A DNA stretch of 64,000 nucleotides from Aselliscus stoliczkanus. Its lineage: Eukaryota > Chordata > Mammalia > Chiroptera > Hipposideridae. The stretch lies in NCBI GenBank assembly GCA_033961575.1, contig CM066728.1:34968352-35032351 (forward strand), given 5' to 3'. Under the pieces are notes generated by a model. The model did not search any database. It was not told where the DNA came from and saw nothing but the letters and a program-made list of their open reading frames with translations. Position 1 is the first letter of the stretch. The number at the start of each line of letters is the position of its first letter. Shown here in pieces: positions 1 through 11,060 of the stretch. A program made the translations under genes and the position numbers.

Positions 1-2371
1 TTGACGACATTCAGGACATCAAGAGTAATACATCGAGAACTCTGATGACCGTTCCAGAAAAAGAATTCCAAAATTGCTCTGAAGGGTGGACTAGGTGCTG
101 GCATTGGTGCATAGCTTCCCAAGGGGAGTACTTCGAAGGTGACTGTAGTGATTGATATTCAGCAATGAGGTATGTAGTACTTTTTCTAGGAAGAGTTTGC
201 AAACTTAATTATCCGACTTTGTAAATTTGGGCTCAGAAGCACCCAATCCTATTAAATACAGCCTAAACAATTTAGCTTGCCATTCTAGATCCCACAAAAT
301 CTGGTCTAAAACTACTTTTTAAAGAGTTTTTCCCCTTCCATTTTTCTATATGTAATCTGTACCTCCACTAAATTGAATATTGAATTTTCTTATATCCACA
401 GTGTATTATCTCAAATTCCTATCTTTATACCAGAGTTTTTCAGACTTCACACTATTGACACATTGGGCTCGGTATTTCCTTTTGTGGAGGCCTGTCCTGT
501 GCACTGCAGGATTTTCAGCAGCATCTCTGGCTGCTGTCAACAAGACGCCAACAACACTTCTTTCCAGTTGTAGCAACCAAAGATGTCTTCAGACATTGAC
601 CAATGTCTCTGGCATAGGAGGACAAAATCACCAGTGGCTGAGAACACTGCTTATACCATGCTGGCCTGAAAGACAGAGTACATACTTAGGTAACCAATGT
701 TCATTAGCTTGAACCTCACTCTCTGGGGTTCTGACTTATATAGCCACTCAAAACCCATTCCCTCTTCCTAACAGCACTCCATTTTTCTTTGGGGAAATAC
801 TCTTTCATCACTGTATGTAGACGTGATGGGATTCTAAGACTTAGAGATAGTGTCTTGTCCACCCTTTCCAAATGGTGAGCATGAGAAACCGAGCTGGGCA
901 GATCTAATACTTTCTTCTAGAACTTTGGCCATCTTGAGCAGAGTGGTGGCAAGGATGGGGAAAAATGTTGGAGTGAGGTGACTCTTGAGTGAGATGGTTG
1001 AGTAATCCCTGCTATCTTTGCATCTGTCCTAACTCCTGTTCTTTTCTGATCTGGGTTTCTAGACTCCCATTCTCTCTCTATCCCAATATCCCTCTGATGA
1101 ATGACCTTTTTGGTTAAATATGCCAGAGTTGTATTCTGTTGCTTATCTGCAAACATACCCAAGTGGGACACTGCTATTGACTAACCAGTCTCTTAACATC
1201 TCCAAACCTATGTTTCTCTTCCGCAAGTTGAAAGTCAAAGCTGCATACCTTTCGAATTTGTAAAAGATGCCCTTCCTGTAATCTCTGCCTCTCTAAATCC
1301 AGGTTCTGTACTAAGACCTGAAGATGAATGAAATACAGACTATCCTCATGCACTCACTTTCTTCATCTGATAAAATTAATAGCAGGACACACAAACCATC
1401 TGAGTAGAAATAGTCCCATCAGGTCAACCAGCACTGGCTGAAACGGCTTTTGTCCTCAGCATGCCTACATGTTACTTCTTTTGCATCCTCCTTCCTAATG
1501 GCCTCCCTTGCTCCAGAGGGAAGGGAAAGCTGTTGTCAAGGAGGTTTATGCATTCATTACTCTATCCTCCCAGGCTGACTCAAGCTGCTGAAGTGTCTGG
1601 GATTCTGCAGTACTGCTAGGTTAGCAGCAGGAGCAAATGAAAGAACTCAGGGTCAGCATTTTCTGTTTCTCATCTAACAAACAAGGTCAGGTACTTCTTT
1701 GAATAACATAGTTCCAACAGCTGTGAAATACAAAGAGACAAAGAGGGGAAGGTTTTCCAGAAAGGCTGGTGGTTGGGCACAAGGTGGGTTTAAGTTTTCA
1801 GCTTTTGTTGTGGGAGAGGAAAGTCCTTCTCATCCCTGGCTCTACCTTTTCAGAGTGGGAAAAGAATCCGGGTGAAAGGCTCTTTTGTACTCCTTTGCTC
1901 TCTGCACTGAAGTGCCAGGTGCAGAGCTTGGTTCCCAGGGGAATCAGAATGTCATTGGCATCAAAGTTTATGGCTATTCATCCCGATTCTTACTATTAAT
2001 CACCCCTGCAAACTTGGGGCCTTGTAATGGATGAAAGAGAATGTTGTACCAGCAAGTGGAAGAAAGGGATGCTCTGGATATCAGAACCTAGAGCTGAGGC
2101 TCTGGCCAGATAGGAACCTCAGTTGAGGGGACTGTTGAGATCCCTGGGCTCTACCCCAGCTAGCTTTTGCCACATAATCCCTTTAAATTGAAGGCAACCT
2201 GTGTCCCAAACATCTCTCTGTGTATCTTTTGTTTTGTTTTGTAACATTCACTCAGCTTTAATTATAATTATGCATTTTAAATTCAAACAGGTGCCCGAAG
2301 GTAAGACATTCATTCAGAATACTTTGATTACAAGGCTGGTTAACTGAAAAAGAAAAAAAATCCAATAAAAA
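1..2371. other. Unassigned non-coding sequence
   Basis: I see no gene and no repeat that I can name with confidence. The longest open frame here (380-712, plus, 110 codons) overlaps another frame, has no recognisable domain and looks incidental. A short stretch around 1190-1240 is faintly MIR-like but too diverged to call. Base composition resembles the rest of the window's single-copy DNA. Confidence 0.5.
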
Positions 2372-2381
2372 TACTTAGTTT

Positions 2382-2490
2382 GGGCCGGCCGAGTGACGCG
2401 GTGGTTAAGAGCTGGCTTGGGACGCCAGCGGCCCCGGTTCGGATCCCACATATGAGGGCCAGTAACACTGCCCTCTAAAAAGAAAAAAAA
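2382..2490 (+). mobile_element. Short tRNA-derived SINE, copy 1
   Basis: A tRNA-like head of about 95 bp starts GGGCCGGCCGAGTGACGCGG, contains a B-box-like GGTTCGGATCC, ends at CACTGCCCTC and runs into an A-rich tail. The 10-bp direct repeat TACTTAGTTT at 2372-2381 and 2493-2502 flanks it, as expected of L1-mediated insertion. It has no coding capacity; transcription would be by RNA polymerase III. The family is recognised from the repeated copies in this window. Confidence 0.9.
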
Positions 2491-2566
2491 ATTACTTAGT
2501 TTGATACACATTCCTAGAACTAGATCAAGGAAGTAATCTACTGATTAACAGGTTGTGACTCTTTAT

Positions 2567-2598
2567 GGCCGAGTGACATGATTAAATAGAAATGGCTT
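2567..2598 (+). repeat. Partial SINE head next to a longer SINE
   Basis: The piece GGCCGAGTGACATGATTAA resembles the first part of the short SINE head and lies directly before the long SINE at 2599. It could be a truncated older copy or chance similarity. Confidence 0.35.
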
Positions 2599-3113
2599 GG
2601 GATGGCCGAGTGGCTCAGTTGGTTAAGAGTTTGCTCAAGGGTGCGACCTCTGAGCAACAGCGTCGCCAGTTTGATTCCCACATAGGCCAGTGAGCTGCGC
2701 CCGAGCTGAGCTGCCACTGAGCTGCCAACAAGTGGCAGGATAGCTCGGCTGGTGAGAGCATGTGCTCCTAACAACAAGGTTGCCTGTTCAAGATGGTGGG
2801 CTATGCCTGCCTGCAACTAAGGACTGAACTCAGCACCTTGAGCTGAGCTGCCACCCGGATGGCTCAGTGGATGGAGCGTGAACTCTTAACAATGAGGCTG
2901 CTTGTTCTACTCCCACATGGGATGGTGGCTACGCCCACCCGCAACTAAGACTGAACACAGCCCCTTGAGCTTAGAGGCCATGAGCCAACAGGCAGCCAGA
3001 TGGCAACTGGCGCCCTCCACAACTATGACTGAGGAACAACAACTTGGCTGGTCCCCCTCTCCAATTCCCCAACACTGTTCCCCTCCCCCAATTCCCCAAT
3101 TAAAAAAAAAAAA
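2599..3113 (+). mobile_element. Long multi-unit tRNA-derived SINE, copy A
   Basis: The element starts with GGATGGCCGAGTGGCTCAG, followed by at least two more tRNA-like units (GGATAGCTCGGCTGGTGAGA near 2737 and CCGGATGGCTCAGTGGATGG near 2855). CTGCAACTAAG linkers separate them. It ends in the tail CCCCAATTCCCCAA plus a run of 13 A. Unit order matches the copy at 31306-31940. I could not find a clean target duplication. Open frames crossing it (for example 2902-3216) are incidental. Confidence 0.85.
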
Positions 3114-3214
3114 AACAACCTGTAGGCCCCAGGACAAAACCATGTTTGCTGGGCTGGCTCTCCTTGAAGTGAGTAAATACCATTGTCTGAGGATTGGTTA
3201 TTTTAAAAATGTTT

Positions 3215-4203
3215 AACGACAAATGAAAGAAGATATTTGAAAACGATACCTCTGATAAGGTGTTACTACCCAAAATATATAAAGAAATCATACTACTCAA
3301 CAACAACAAAAACAAACAATTCTGTTAAAAAAAAAATGGGCAGAGGATCTGAACAGAAACTTCTCCCAAGAAGACATACAAATGGCCAACAGATATATAT
3401 AAAAAATGCTCAACTTCACTAGCTATTAGGCAAATACAAATCAAAACCACAATGAGATATCACCTGATACTGTTTAGAATGGCTTCTATCAATAAGACAA
3501 GAAATAACAATTGTTGGAAAGGCTGTGGAAAAAAGAGAACCCTCATACACTGTTGGTGGAAATGTAAATTGGTGCAGCCAGTATGGGAAACAGTATGGAA
3601 GTTCCTCAAAAAATTAAGAATAGAGTTTCCATATGACCCAGCAATCTCTTTTCTGGGTGTCTACTCGAAAGATTTGAAAAAATTTATTCATAAAGATATA
3701 TGTACCCCTCTGTTCACTGCAGCATTATTCACAGTGCTCAAGACATGGAAACAATCAAAGTGTCCTTCAATAAATGATTAGGTAAAGAAGATGTGTTTTA
3801 TATATACAATAGAATGCTACTCAACCATAAGAAAGGATAAAATATTGCCATTTGCAACAACATGGATAAATCCTGATAATATCATGCCAAGCAAAATAAA
3901 TCATATTGAAAAGGATAAGAATTACCTGATTTCACTCATATGTGGGCTATAAAACAGAAAGCAACAAGCAAACAAAACAAATAAACCAACGTATAGACAC
4001 AGACGATGGAAGAATGATTGATTACCAGAGGGGAAAGTGGTGGGGGGAGGATGAAGAGGGTAAAAGGGGGTCAATACATGGTGATGGAGAGAGATTAGAC
4101 TTTGGGTGGTGAGTGCTCAATGCAATATACAATGTATAATAAAATCTTGTTGAAACTTAAATAATGTCATTAACCAATGTCATCCCAATACATTTAATAA
4201 AAA
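3215..4203 (+). mobile_element. 5'-truncated L1 3' fragment
   Basis: This carries the end of L1 ORF2 and the 3' UTR. The frame at 3452-3781 encodes the usual C-terminal cysteine motif (CWKGC, then HCWWKC) followed by [12 protein letters not shown], a stretch typical of L1 ORF2 ends. The 3' UTR has a G-rich patch near 4030-4075 and an AATAAA-rich tail. An 11-bp repeat TAAAAATGTTT at 3204-3214 and 4204-4214 probably marks the target duplication. It is older than the L1 at 12.5 kb, from its divergence and broken upstream frame. Confidence 0.85.
3452..3781 (+). pseudogene. L1 ORF2 C-terminal remnant
   Basis: This 109-codon open piece aligns by eye with the last part of the ORF2 frame at 16611-17429. 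Both contain the C-x3-C-x7-H-x4-C motif and a KTWKQ..CPS.(N/D)D ending. Endonuclease and reverse-transcriptase domains are absent, so it cannot act. It is a dead piece of a LINE and not a host gene. Confidence 0.85.
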
Positions 4204-4379
4204 TAAAAATGTTTTATGAAATATTGAAAGCTTTCCCTGAACAGAAAGCTCTCCCTAAGTGAGGCCTTAGTGCAGACCCCACATTTTCTATTGGACATGT
4301 TTACCTAGATGCTACACAGTACTCTCAAAATCAACATATATGAAGATGAGCTCATAACCTTCACCCACAAACTTCTTTT

Positions 4380-4985
4380 CACATTTTCCCTCTCTAGGTA
4401 AATGTCACCATGGTCTCCATAGTTGCCCACTCCGACAACTGGGAGCATATCTCTCAAAACCATCATGTTCTCCTTACCCCTACACTGCCCCTACCTTATT
4501 TCAGAATTCATCATTTCTCACTTGAACACTGACAACAGGTTTTCTTGACTGGCACTTTGTTCTCCACCTTGTTTTCTTCCATTCCATCCTTCACATGGTA
4601 GCACAAGTAGCCTTTCTAAAATGCAAAGCCTACCATGTCTCTGCCCTGTCTGTTGTCTCTAGTTACCCAGTGAGTAAGGCTGTTCCCTGGCATAGCATTT
4701 GAACAGCCTCCTGCCTACTTTTCAGATCCATCTTCTGCTACTCCTTCTCTTGTACTGGGCACTCTGGTCATGCCAAACTATCTGAAGTTTCCTAATAGGC
4801 TATGGACCTATTCCTATGTGTGTTCCCTTCATTGATTCTTTGCATAAACATTTATTAAGTACCTACCCATCTATCTGTTGGCCAGCCACTCTTCAAAACT
4901 CTAGAGACAGAGTAGTGAGCAAAACAGGTAAAGTCCCAATTATCTTAGGATTTTTAGTGAGAGGAGAAAATCAACCAGCCTCAAA
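4380..4985. mobile_element. L2-like LINE fragments
   Basis: About 4380-4830 reads like the pyrimidine-rich 3' region of L2 in plus orientation (phrases around CCTACCATGTCTCTGCCCTG and TTGTACTGGGCACTCTGG). About 4838-4985 reads like the opposite strand of an L2 3' end (ACATTTATTAAGTACCTACC, then GAGCAAAACAGGTAAAGTCC). The two would be separate pieces. Assignment is from memory of the consensus and both are strongly diverged. Confidence 0.55.
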
Positions 4986-5275
4986 TTTATAGAAAAACTC
5001 TGTCCCTTTCTATTACATCGCATCCCCAGATCCCAGTCTCGTTGCGAGGTTAACCATTGACTATTTTTAGGACTTTGGTACGTATACTACAACATTTCTC
5101 TGCTTTTAGATATACAAATGTTCATAGAGAATTATAAAATTTATTCACATAAATATCACATAGAAAATATTCTGCAGCTTCCTTATTTTACCCAACAACA
5201 TATCTTGAAGGTATTTCCATGTCAGTATAAAAAAGTCTCTTTATTTTAGCTGTATAGTATTCCATCATGGAAGAC
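4985..5275 (+). repeat. Ancient interspersed repeat 'A', copy 1
   Basis: It shares ordered phrases with 10602-10960 and 19080-19920: ATTCTGCAGCTTCC, CAACAACATATCTTGAAGG, TCCATGTCAGTA and CTGTATAGTATTCCAT. I recognise this as a common old mammalian repeat, probably L1-derived, but cannot name the subfamily. Internal similarity between copies is the main evidence. Confidence 0.55.
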
Positions 5276-6045
5276 TTTTTTATTTTTTTTATTTTTAAAA
5301 TTTTCAACGGCCAGCACCATGATTTTCCCTTGAGAAACCACCTCCTATACTATTTGTTCAGAACACGTCTCCCTTTAGAAGAAACAAGACTATGACCCAT
5401 ATTGGGCCAAATAGAGTCACAGGAGTGGTTCAGAGGTGGGTGTACTGCCAATGAAAGTCACCTCTGAGACTTTTGCTGGTTGATAAGCTGATGGTATCTG
5501 GGTTTCCTCTTGCCCTCGTGTCTAATCTTGTGAGCCTGGAATATTCCAGGATCCACTTTCATCATTAGCAGCTATCTTCTCCAGAGAGTACTCGGGGACT
5601 TCATTTAATCTTACAATCTGATTCTATGTCTCTCCCATATTTTAAGGATTTTGGTTTTTTTAATCATTTCTGGCTCACAGAGAGCATTACATTTTGCTTT
5701 TCAGGTCTGTTTTAGATTGTATAAGATAATTCTTCTCTTACTTCTGTTGTATAGTAACTGGCACATTGCCTTGTAATTATCTACATACTTATCTGTCTCT
5801 GGACTGGACTTTTAACAGATAAGCAATGACTAAATTACCTGTCCTTCTGGAAATTGGTAGTCACTCATAAATATTTGTTGAATGACTAATTAAATAAAAA
5901 GTTGACCTTACATTCACCTTCCCTGGATGGTTCAAGAGACTGTAGTGCTTTTCTAAGTACAAAGGTTTTCAACTGCCTTGTGAGGGATTAAATTATCGTT
6001 CAGCAAATATTTACTGCCCCCACCAGGATTCCATGAGAACAGAAG
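5276..6045. other. Mostly unassigned; possible L2 tail
   Basis: No gene. The part around 5690-5900 ends in ATAAATATTTGTTGAATGAC, a typical L2 3' terminus in plus orientation. The remainder shows nothing I recognise. Confidence 0.4.
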
Positions 6046-6393
6046 ATTTCCCCTCCCTTGACTTTTGTCTCAGTCATCTTACTCCTTTGTCCAGTGGGAC
6101 ATGAGTGGACAGGATATGAGTGGAGGCCTGGCATCTGCTTGGATGGGAGGACCTGTCATCTCATACTCCTGCTTTTTTCCATGAGAAGCACCTGCCTAAG
6201 GCAGATGCTGGTTCAAGGAGGATGTCAGGCATGTGGAGCAGATCTGGACCCAACCAACAGGTTAGAGCTCAGCCCTGCTCAGCCCAGCCCGGTCCAGGTA
6301 AGCTGTACTGCAGGTGTGTAAGTGAGGAGTAGATGCTTATTGTTGTTTGCCACTGAGATTTGGGTGGTGTGTGACACAATATTATTGTGACAA
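6046..6393 (+). mobile_element. MaLR-like solo LTR relic
   Basis: The 3' part (GCTTATTGTTGTTTGCCACTG, then a GTGACACAATATTATTGTGACAATAG-type ending around 6338-6393) resembles the end of MLT1-type LTRs of ERVL-MaLR elements. There are no viral genes. The 5' boundary is uncertain. Two overlapping short open frames here are incidental. Confidence 0.4.
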
Positions 6394-6394
6394 T

Positions 6395-6542
6395 AGACAC
6401 ATGTGCCTCAGAACTACCTGAGTGTTTACTATGAATGAGATTTTTGAGCCCCACCTCATAACTGATAATCTAGGGTGTTCTTAGAAATCTGTATTTTAAT
6501 AAATTCCCCAGAAGAGTCTTATGCTTAATCCTGAGCTACAGC
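6395..6542 (+). mobile_element. MER5-like non-autonomous hAT transposon relic
   Basis: The order CTCAGAACTACCTGAG, GAGCCCCACCTCATAACTGA, TCTGTATTTTAATAA and CCTGAGCTACAG fits a diverged MER5-type element, the small hAT-Charlie derivatives common in placental mammals. No terminal repeats or 8-bp duplication are clear. Confidence 0.4.
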
Positions 6543-8019
6543 ATTTATCACCATGCTATTTTCAGTGACATGGAAAGAGCAGTAGGTTAGCACTCAGAGA
6601 GCTGCTACATCACCTACAGAAAAAACCCCAAAACAAACAAACAAAAAAACTGTCCTGAGAAATTTGGGGCTGTAAAGAAGCCAGGAAACAAGATTTTCTC
6701 ACCAAATTATTTAATTAAAGAGGTGGGAATTTAGAAACTTAAGGTAATTTATAAACATTGCATTTCTCAAAATGCTATCCTTTCGCACAGGTGCCCAGTT
6801 AATACCTCCTGTTTAAACCTGAATAAGTGAGAACTAATTGGCCTGTAGAACACCAGTAATAACACAATATTCATTAGTTAAACATGTACTTAGTAAGCTC
6901 TTACGAAGCATTTGGGAGACAATGGAAAAAGAGCTTCCAGTTTAGTTAGCCATGTTCCCTCTTTGTGCAGAAGTGGGTGCATGGGAGTTTCAAGGAAAAG
7001 AAGTGACACAGTTCTTGCCTCCTGGATGCTTTCATGGGATAACTTCTATCATATCTTTAGGTGCCCAGTCTCTTTTCTCCCCATTTGTTCTCTACAGGGC
7101 CCACCTCGTTCATGTCTCATGGAAAGAATTCCTTTTAGTAGTCACAAGACAAAACCGTCTCTCTCCTCAACCCTGAGTTCACCTCCGCACTCTTGCCCCA
7201 GGGTCCTTCTGCAGGGAAATTCCACCACTCAGCAACCACACAGGTGGCCATGGCTCCTGAACTCAGGTCCTGTGTTCCACTCAGTCTGCTAGTCCTACCT
7301 GGTCAGAAGCATGGATCGAGAGCAAGAAACCTGACCATGGAGCACTATTATAATCACCTTTCAGATCATGAAGTCCATGCAGTTTCAGTAGCAGACAGGA
7401 GAGCATTGAAATCTACACAGAGTCTCACTGTAATTAACATGCTGCAGACACGGGTCTTGATTTGGGTTATTTGCTCATCCGCTAACTTCTGAGAATGGGT
7501 TACTGAAGTCACCTTTGATCACTGACAGCAGAGCACACAATGTACTTATTTTTCTCCTAACAATATAACATCATGTACCTAGCAAATTGCCCTGTGCCTT
7601 TTTCCATATTACTCATCCAAACCACAGCTTTGCCCTGTGAGGCGTGACTTCTAAAACAGAGAGCTAGACTCATATTATGATGATGTCATCCTTATCATTT
7701 TATATGGACAATTCCTAATGGCATCACATGTTGTGAAATGTAAGCTTTTCTAGAATAAGAATTGTGCCTTTGACAGGTTATTTTCAACCTGGAGCACCCT
7801 AAAGATATTTAACAACCATTAACTAGGGGAACAGAAACAATAAGCCTATGGGCTGAACATCTCTGTAATTCTAGTTTTTAGATAAGTTGGTATCACTGGG
7901 CAGTTCTGTTTTCATCACTGACAAGTCCAGTGACTGAACATTCAAGGACCACCAGCAGTGAGCCAAAGGGCAAGACTTAAGGAAGCTCTCATTTCCTGCT
8001 GGGTCTGCTCCTGGATGAT
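6543..8019. other. Unassigned non-coding sequence
   Basis: There is no recognisable gene. The 126-codon open frame at 6912-7292 overlaps two other plus-strand open frames of similar quality and has no domain, signal peptide or splice context, so I take it as chance. An A-rich patch lies near 6620-6650. Confidence 0.5.
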
Positions 8020-8532
8020 GGGTCAGGACTGGAATTACCACTGCCATTTGTCCTCTGTGGCAGATGCTATTGATGTTGAACCCAGATCCTCTTTTTCTAG
8101 GTTGGAGCTCCTACCCACCTCCCCCCCATCACATTCGCTGTGGGTGTTGGCAGCTATAATAGCAGCTCACAGCTGCCCCTTTCTCTGGACACCTGCCCTT
8201 GACCCAGGGGAGTCCCCTTGTCAGAAATCAGGGAGGTTCTGACCCCTCCCTCCACAGGAGAGTGGCCTGTGGCCAATGACTGACTGATAGGGGTGGTATA
8301 AGAGCCCAGCCCATTGCCTCAGGGCAGAGCAAACTGGTACAGTTCTCACTCCAGAGCTGAGCTGATTCACGCTGAGGTGCTCCTGCAACCACATCTTTTC
8401 CTAACTAGTTCCCTTCCCTGCCTCCCTCCCTCTTACGGGTTTTTCCTGAGAGTTCACTCTGATTTTGTCAATGCATTGCTTACACAAGAATTCCCATCTC
8501 AGGTTTTGTTTCCAAGGTGCCTGTCCTAAGAC
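8020..8532 (+). mobile_element. Possible solo LTR with promoter-like core
   Basis: The segment has LTR-like organisation: GGCCAATGAC (CCAAT-type) near 8272, GGTATAAGAG (TATA-type) near 8295, then a pyrimidine-rich part. It ends in CCCATCTCAGGTTTTG with GTGCCTGTCCTAAGACA (8517-8533), which resembles the end of ERVL-type LTRs. No viral coding sequence is attached. Boundaries and family are uncertain; a chance promoter-like stretch is the alternative. Confidence 0.35.
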
Positions 8533-9021
8533 ACCCTTCCAAACAGGATGAACGAAATCTTCCCTGACAATATAGTGCTATTGAGAAGAAAGTGGCTGAG
8601 TCCCAAACACTAGTTTGAAACTTTTAAGATGTACTTAAACACGACCTGAAATATAAGAAACTGCCAAGTAGACACAGTTACAACAGACATTGATCTTTAT
8701 ATCACGTTTACAGACAGAGCTCTTCATTTGAATAGAAACATCTTAAAATCCAACAGAGTTGCAAATAGGAAGTCATCCTTCATGTAACAGTCACAGTTAT
8801 TAACCCCTGGACAATACACCTGTGATATTAATACCTGGTTGGAAAGGATGGTAAGTCATATGCCATGCTCACGCATTGAGGTAATAACAGAGGAACAGCA
8901 CAATTTTTAGAAATGAAGTACTAAATAATAAAAATAATAAAATAATTGATCATTATTATTCATCACAGGGAGGGTGTTATGCATTTTATTCAAAGGCCTT
9001 GTTCTTTTCACTAGCATAACT
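8533..9021. other. AT-rich unassigned sequence
   Basis: No open frame of interest. It lies just downstream (minus strand) of the coding-like remnant at 9022-9570 and could be its former 3' untranslated part. Nothing else is recognised. Confidence 0.4.
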
Positions 9022-9570
9022 CTATGAAAACCCAGTTAGCATACCAAGGACCCTATTCAAGTGTGATTCATCAAAGACATTGGTCTCCATAGCCACAAAG
9101 TAATTGGAAGATGGTGGACCAAAGCTGCAGCGTCTCCCTGAGTGAAAGATCAGTCCTTTTTTTTCAAAACAATTAAGGTCATCATCACTTCCATCTTCTA
9201 AAGGCCTTTTTCCCTCATTCAAAGCACTCACTGGAGCACTTTTATTCTCTTTCTGTTATGTTTCAATGTAATGTACCACCTGTTCACTGGAAGCTGTCCT
9301 TGCAGCTGAGCTACTAAAAGCAAGAAAGCATTAATCACACATTAGCACTCTAACTCAAGTATAATGTGGGAGTGGCAGACAGTGAAATACTGATACATAA
9401 TTACCTGTTATCTTTTTTTGGTTTGTTTTAGAACTTATTTGCCTAACATATTTACACATTTCAGCAGGTTCCCTTCCTTTCATGGCTGGAGTCCTGGGTT
9501 TTTAGGTATGGACTCCAGCTTCTTTTGAGATACTGAGGACGCCTAGAAATGTATTTACTAATTGGTTACA
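9022..9570 (-). pseudogene. Coding-like remnant of unknown origin
   Basis: On the minus strand a 69-codon open stretch (9231 to 9022) reads with protein-like composition, for example GKRPLEDGSDDDLNCFEKKG. The same frame continues upstream past one TAA (near 9262-9264) as SSEQVVHYIET. Further upstream, about 9405-9490, another frame reads KGREPAEMCKYVRQISSK and is followed by AACAGGTAATT, a donor-like site. An acceptor-like TTCTTGCTTTTAG lies near 9312-9324. This could be the last two exons of a decayed gene, a processed pseudogene with indels, or chance. I do not recognise the protein. Confidence 0.3.
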
Positions 9571-9816
9571 TGTCCCCCCAAAAGGCATATGTGTACAGTT
9601 TGTCTTAAGGACAATGTCACGGTGTTGGTAATGAAGTTTCACAGGCAGGGAGATTCCAGGGCCTTGTGTATCTGGGCGTCTCCTCATTACAAATGCTGCT
9701 TGGAGAGTGATAAACTTCTTCCTCTAATGGAAGAAATGTCCTTCCCAGGAAATGAGAATCCCTCTATGTGTGCTCTGGGTGCGATCTCAAGGACAACATT
9801 CTAGCTATTTCCTTCT
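9571..9816. other. Unassigned sequence
   Basis: Overlapping short open frames occur on both strands; none has a recognisable domain. Confidence 0.4.
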
Positions 9817-9820
9817 CCAA

Positions 9821-9851
<31 letters not shown>

Positions 9852-9896
9852 GTCTCCCTCCCTCCCTCCTTCTCCTCTCTCTTTCTCTCTCCCTCC
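9817..9896 (+). repeat. (CT)n / (CCCT)n low-complexity tract
   Basis: It is almost pure pyrimidine with CT dinucleotides, then CCCT units. Serine/leucine-rich and arginine/glutamate-rich open frames over it are artefacts of the repeat. Confidence 0.95.
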
Positions 9897-9929
9897 TGGA
9901 TAATCTTATCTGTGGACATATTGGTTTTA

Positions 9930-10576
9930 ATATTACTTGTCTTGAAACACTCTCCCTTGATCCCAAATCAGCAACTATTTGATTTCCTTCCTCTCCTTCA
10001 CAGCAAAATGTATTGGAAGGAAGGTCTCTATATAGTGTCTTCATTTCCTCACCTCTCACTCACTCTTCTCTCCAGGTCAGGCTTCCATGCCCACGACTCC
10101 ACTGAAACTGCTCTTGTTGAATCATCAATGATCTCTGTGTTAATAACTCCACAAATGATAGATATTTTTCTGTCCTTGTCGCATTTAGCCTCTTGACAGT
10201 GTTTTGTGCTGTTGGATACTCTCCCTCCTTTCTCAGAACTTTCCTGCTGCTGACACCATGCAGTAGCATGCTGGCAAACTGGCTCTTCGTGGGGGAAAGC
10301 CCTGATTTGTACCATTTTCCTTTTTCCACAGTGTAAACACTTGCATCATGGCCAAATCAAGCTCCCAGTGGTTTCATAATGGCTCACATACCACTGCTTC
10401 CATGAATGGAATCCTAACACCACTTATTCCTGGTTTTCTCCTCTTACCTGCTGCTTCTTGTTTTTTGTTGGTCCTTCCTCCGCTACCAAAACTCTAACTG
10501 TTGATCTTCTTTAGGCCTTGATTCTGGGTCCTCTTCTCTTTTCTCCATAGAAGATCTCTCCACATGGCTTTCTGTA
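9930..10576 (+). mobile_element. L2 LINE fragment, reverse-transcriptase region (5' part)
   Basis: Ordered phrases match the L2 ORF2 region as I remember it: CACTGAAACTGCTCTTG, then ATCAATGATCTC, a 'dies-in-infancy' like GTGTTTTGTGCTGTTGGATA, CCTGGTTTTCTCCTC and GGGTCCTCTTCTCTTTTCTC. The reading frame is destroyed. Later DNA at 10577-10970 separates it from a second part. Confidence 0.6.
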
Positions 10577-10601
10577 AAAAAAAAAAAAAAAAAAAAAAAA
10601 T
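10577..10601 (+). repeat. Poly-A run
   Basis: About 25 consecutive A lie at the left edge of the repeat that interrupts L2. It is likely an expanded simple repeat. Confidence 0.95.
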
Positions 10602-10970
10602 TAAAATTGTATTATTTTTACAATAGGCAATAATTTAAAAAACTGATATAAAAATTCTTTAAGAAGCCTTTTGTCTCCATCCACCCCAACCCTGCTATCC
10701 TTCAAGTAAGCACTTTAATTAGTTATGTGTGTATTCTTCCAGTGTTTCCTTTTGTAAATTCAAATGTATGTATATGAATGTGTGTATGTGTGTATGTATT
10801 CTTATTTTTCCTCTTTTTTACACAAAAGGCAGCATCATAAACACTATTCTGCAGCTTGCTTCTTTTTTTCACTTTACTATATATGCTAGAGCTCCTTCTA
10901 TATCAGCACAGAGAGATATCCATATGATTTTTATAATACTATCTATGCACTGACCACTACCAGATTTGTA
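10602..10970 (+). repeat. Ancient interspersed repeat 'A', copy 2, inserted in L2
   Basis: It contains ATTCTGCAGCTTGC, TTTTTTCACTTTACTATATA and TCTATATCAGCA in the same order as the copies at 4985-5275 and 19080-19920. It sits between two consecutive portions of L2, so it inserted after L2. TG-rich tracts near 10763-10800 are part of it. Confidence 0.55.
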
Positions 10971-11060
10971 TGTTGAGTTCAGACCTTTTCTCTGAGTTAT
11001 AGTCTTTCCAACTGCTTATTTGACCCTTGATACCTCAGATTGGTTTCAAACTTACTATGT
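10971..11060 (+). mobile_element. L2 LINE fragment, continuation
   Basis: CAACTGCTTATTTGACCC, CAAACTTACTATGTCC and AAAAGGAAGCACTTG correspond to the L2 segment that would follow the piece ending at 10576. This supports one older L2 copy split by the repeat at 10577-10970. Confidence 0.5.

Noticed and set aside
2382..2490. Functional tRNA gene at SINE heads
   Set aside because: The cloverleaf is not intact, the same unit recurs with A-tails and target duplications, and internal boxes alone do not make a tRNA.
2538..2816. Minus-strand frame at the long SINE, and similar frames at 31183-31710
   Set aside because: They run through tRNA-like SINE units. Repeated 'LEQALNQLSHS'-like peptides are just the SINE read antisense.
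9752..10196. 142-codon frame with a Ser/Leu run, possible signal-peptide protein
   Set aside because: The hydrophobic run is the CT microsatellite and the remainder is a decayed L2 segment.
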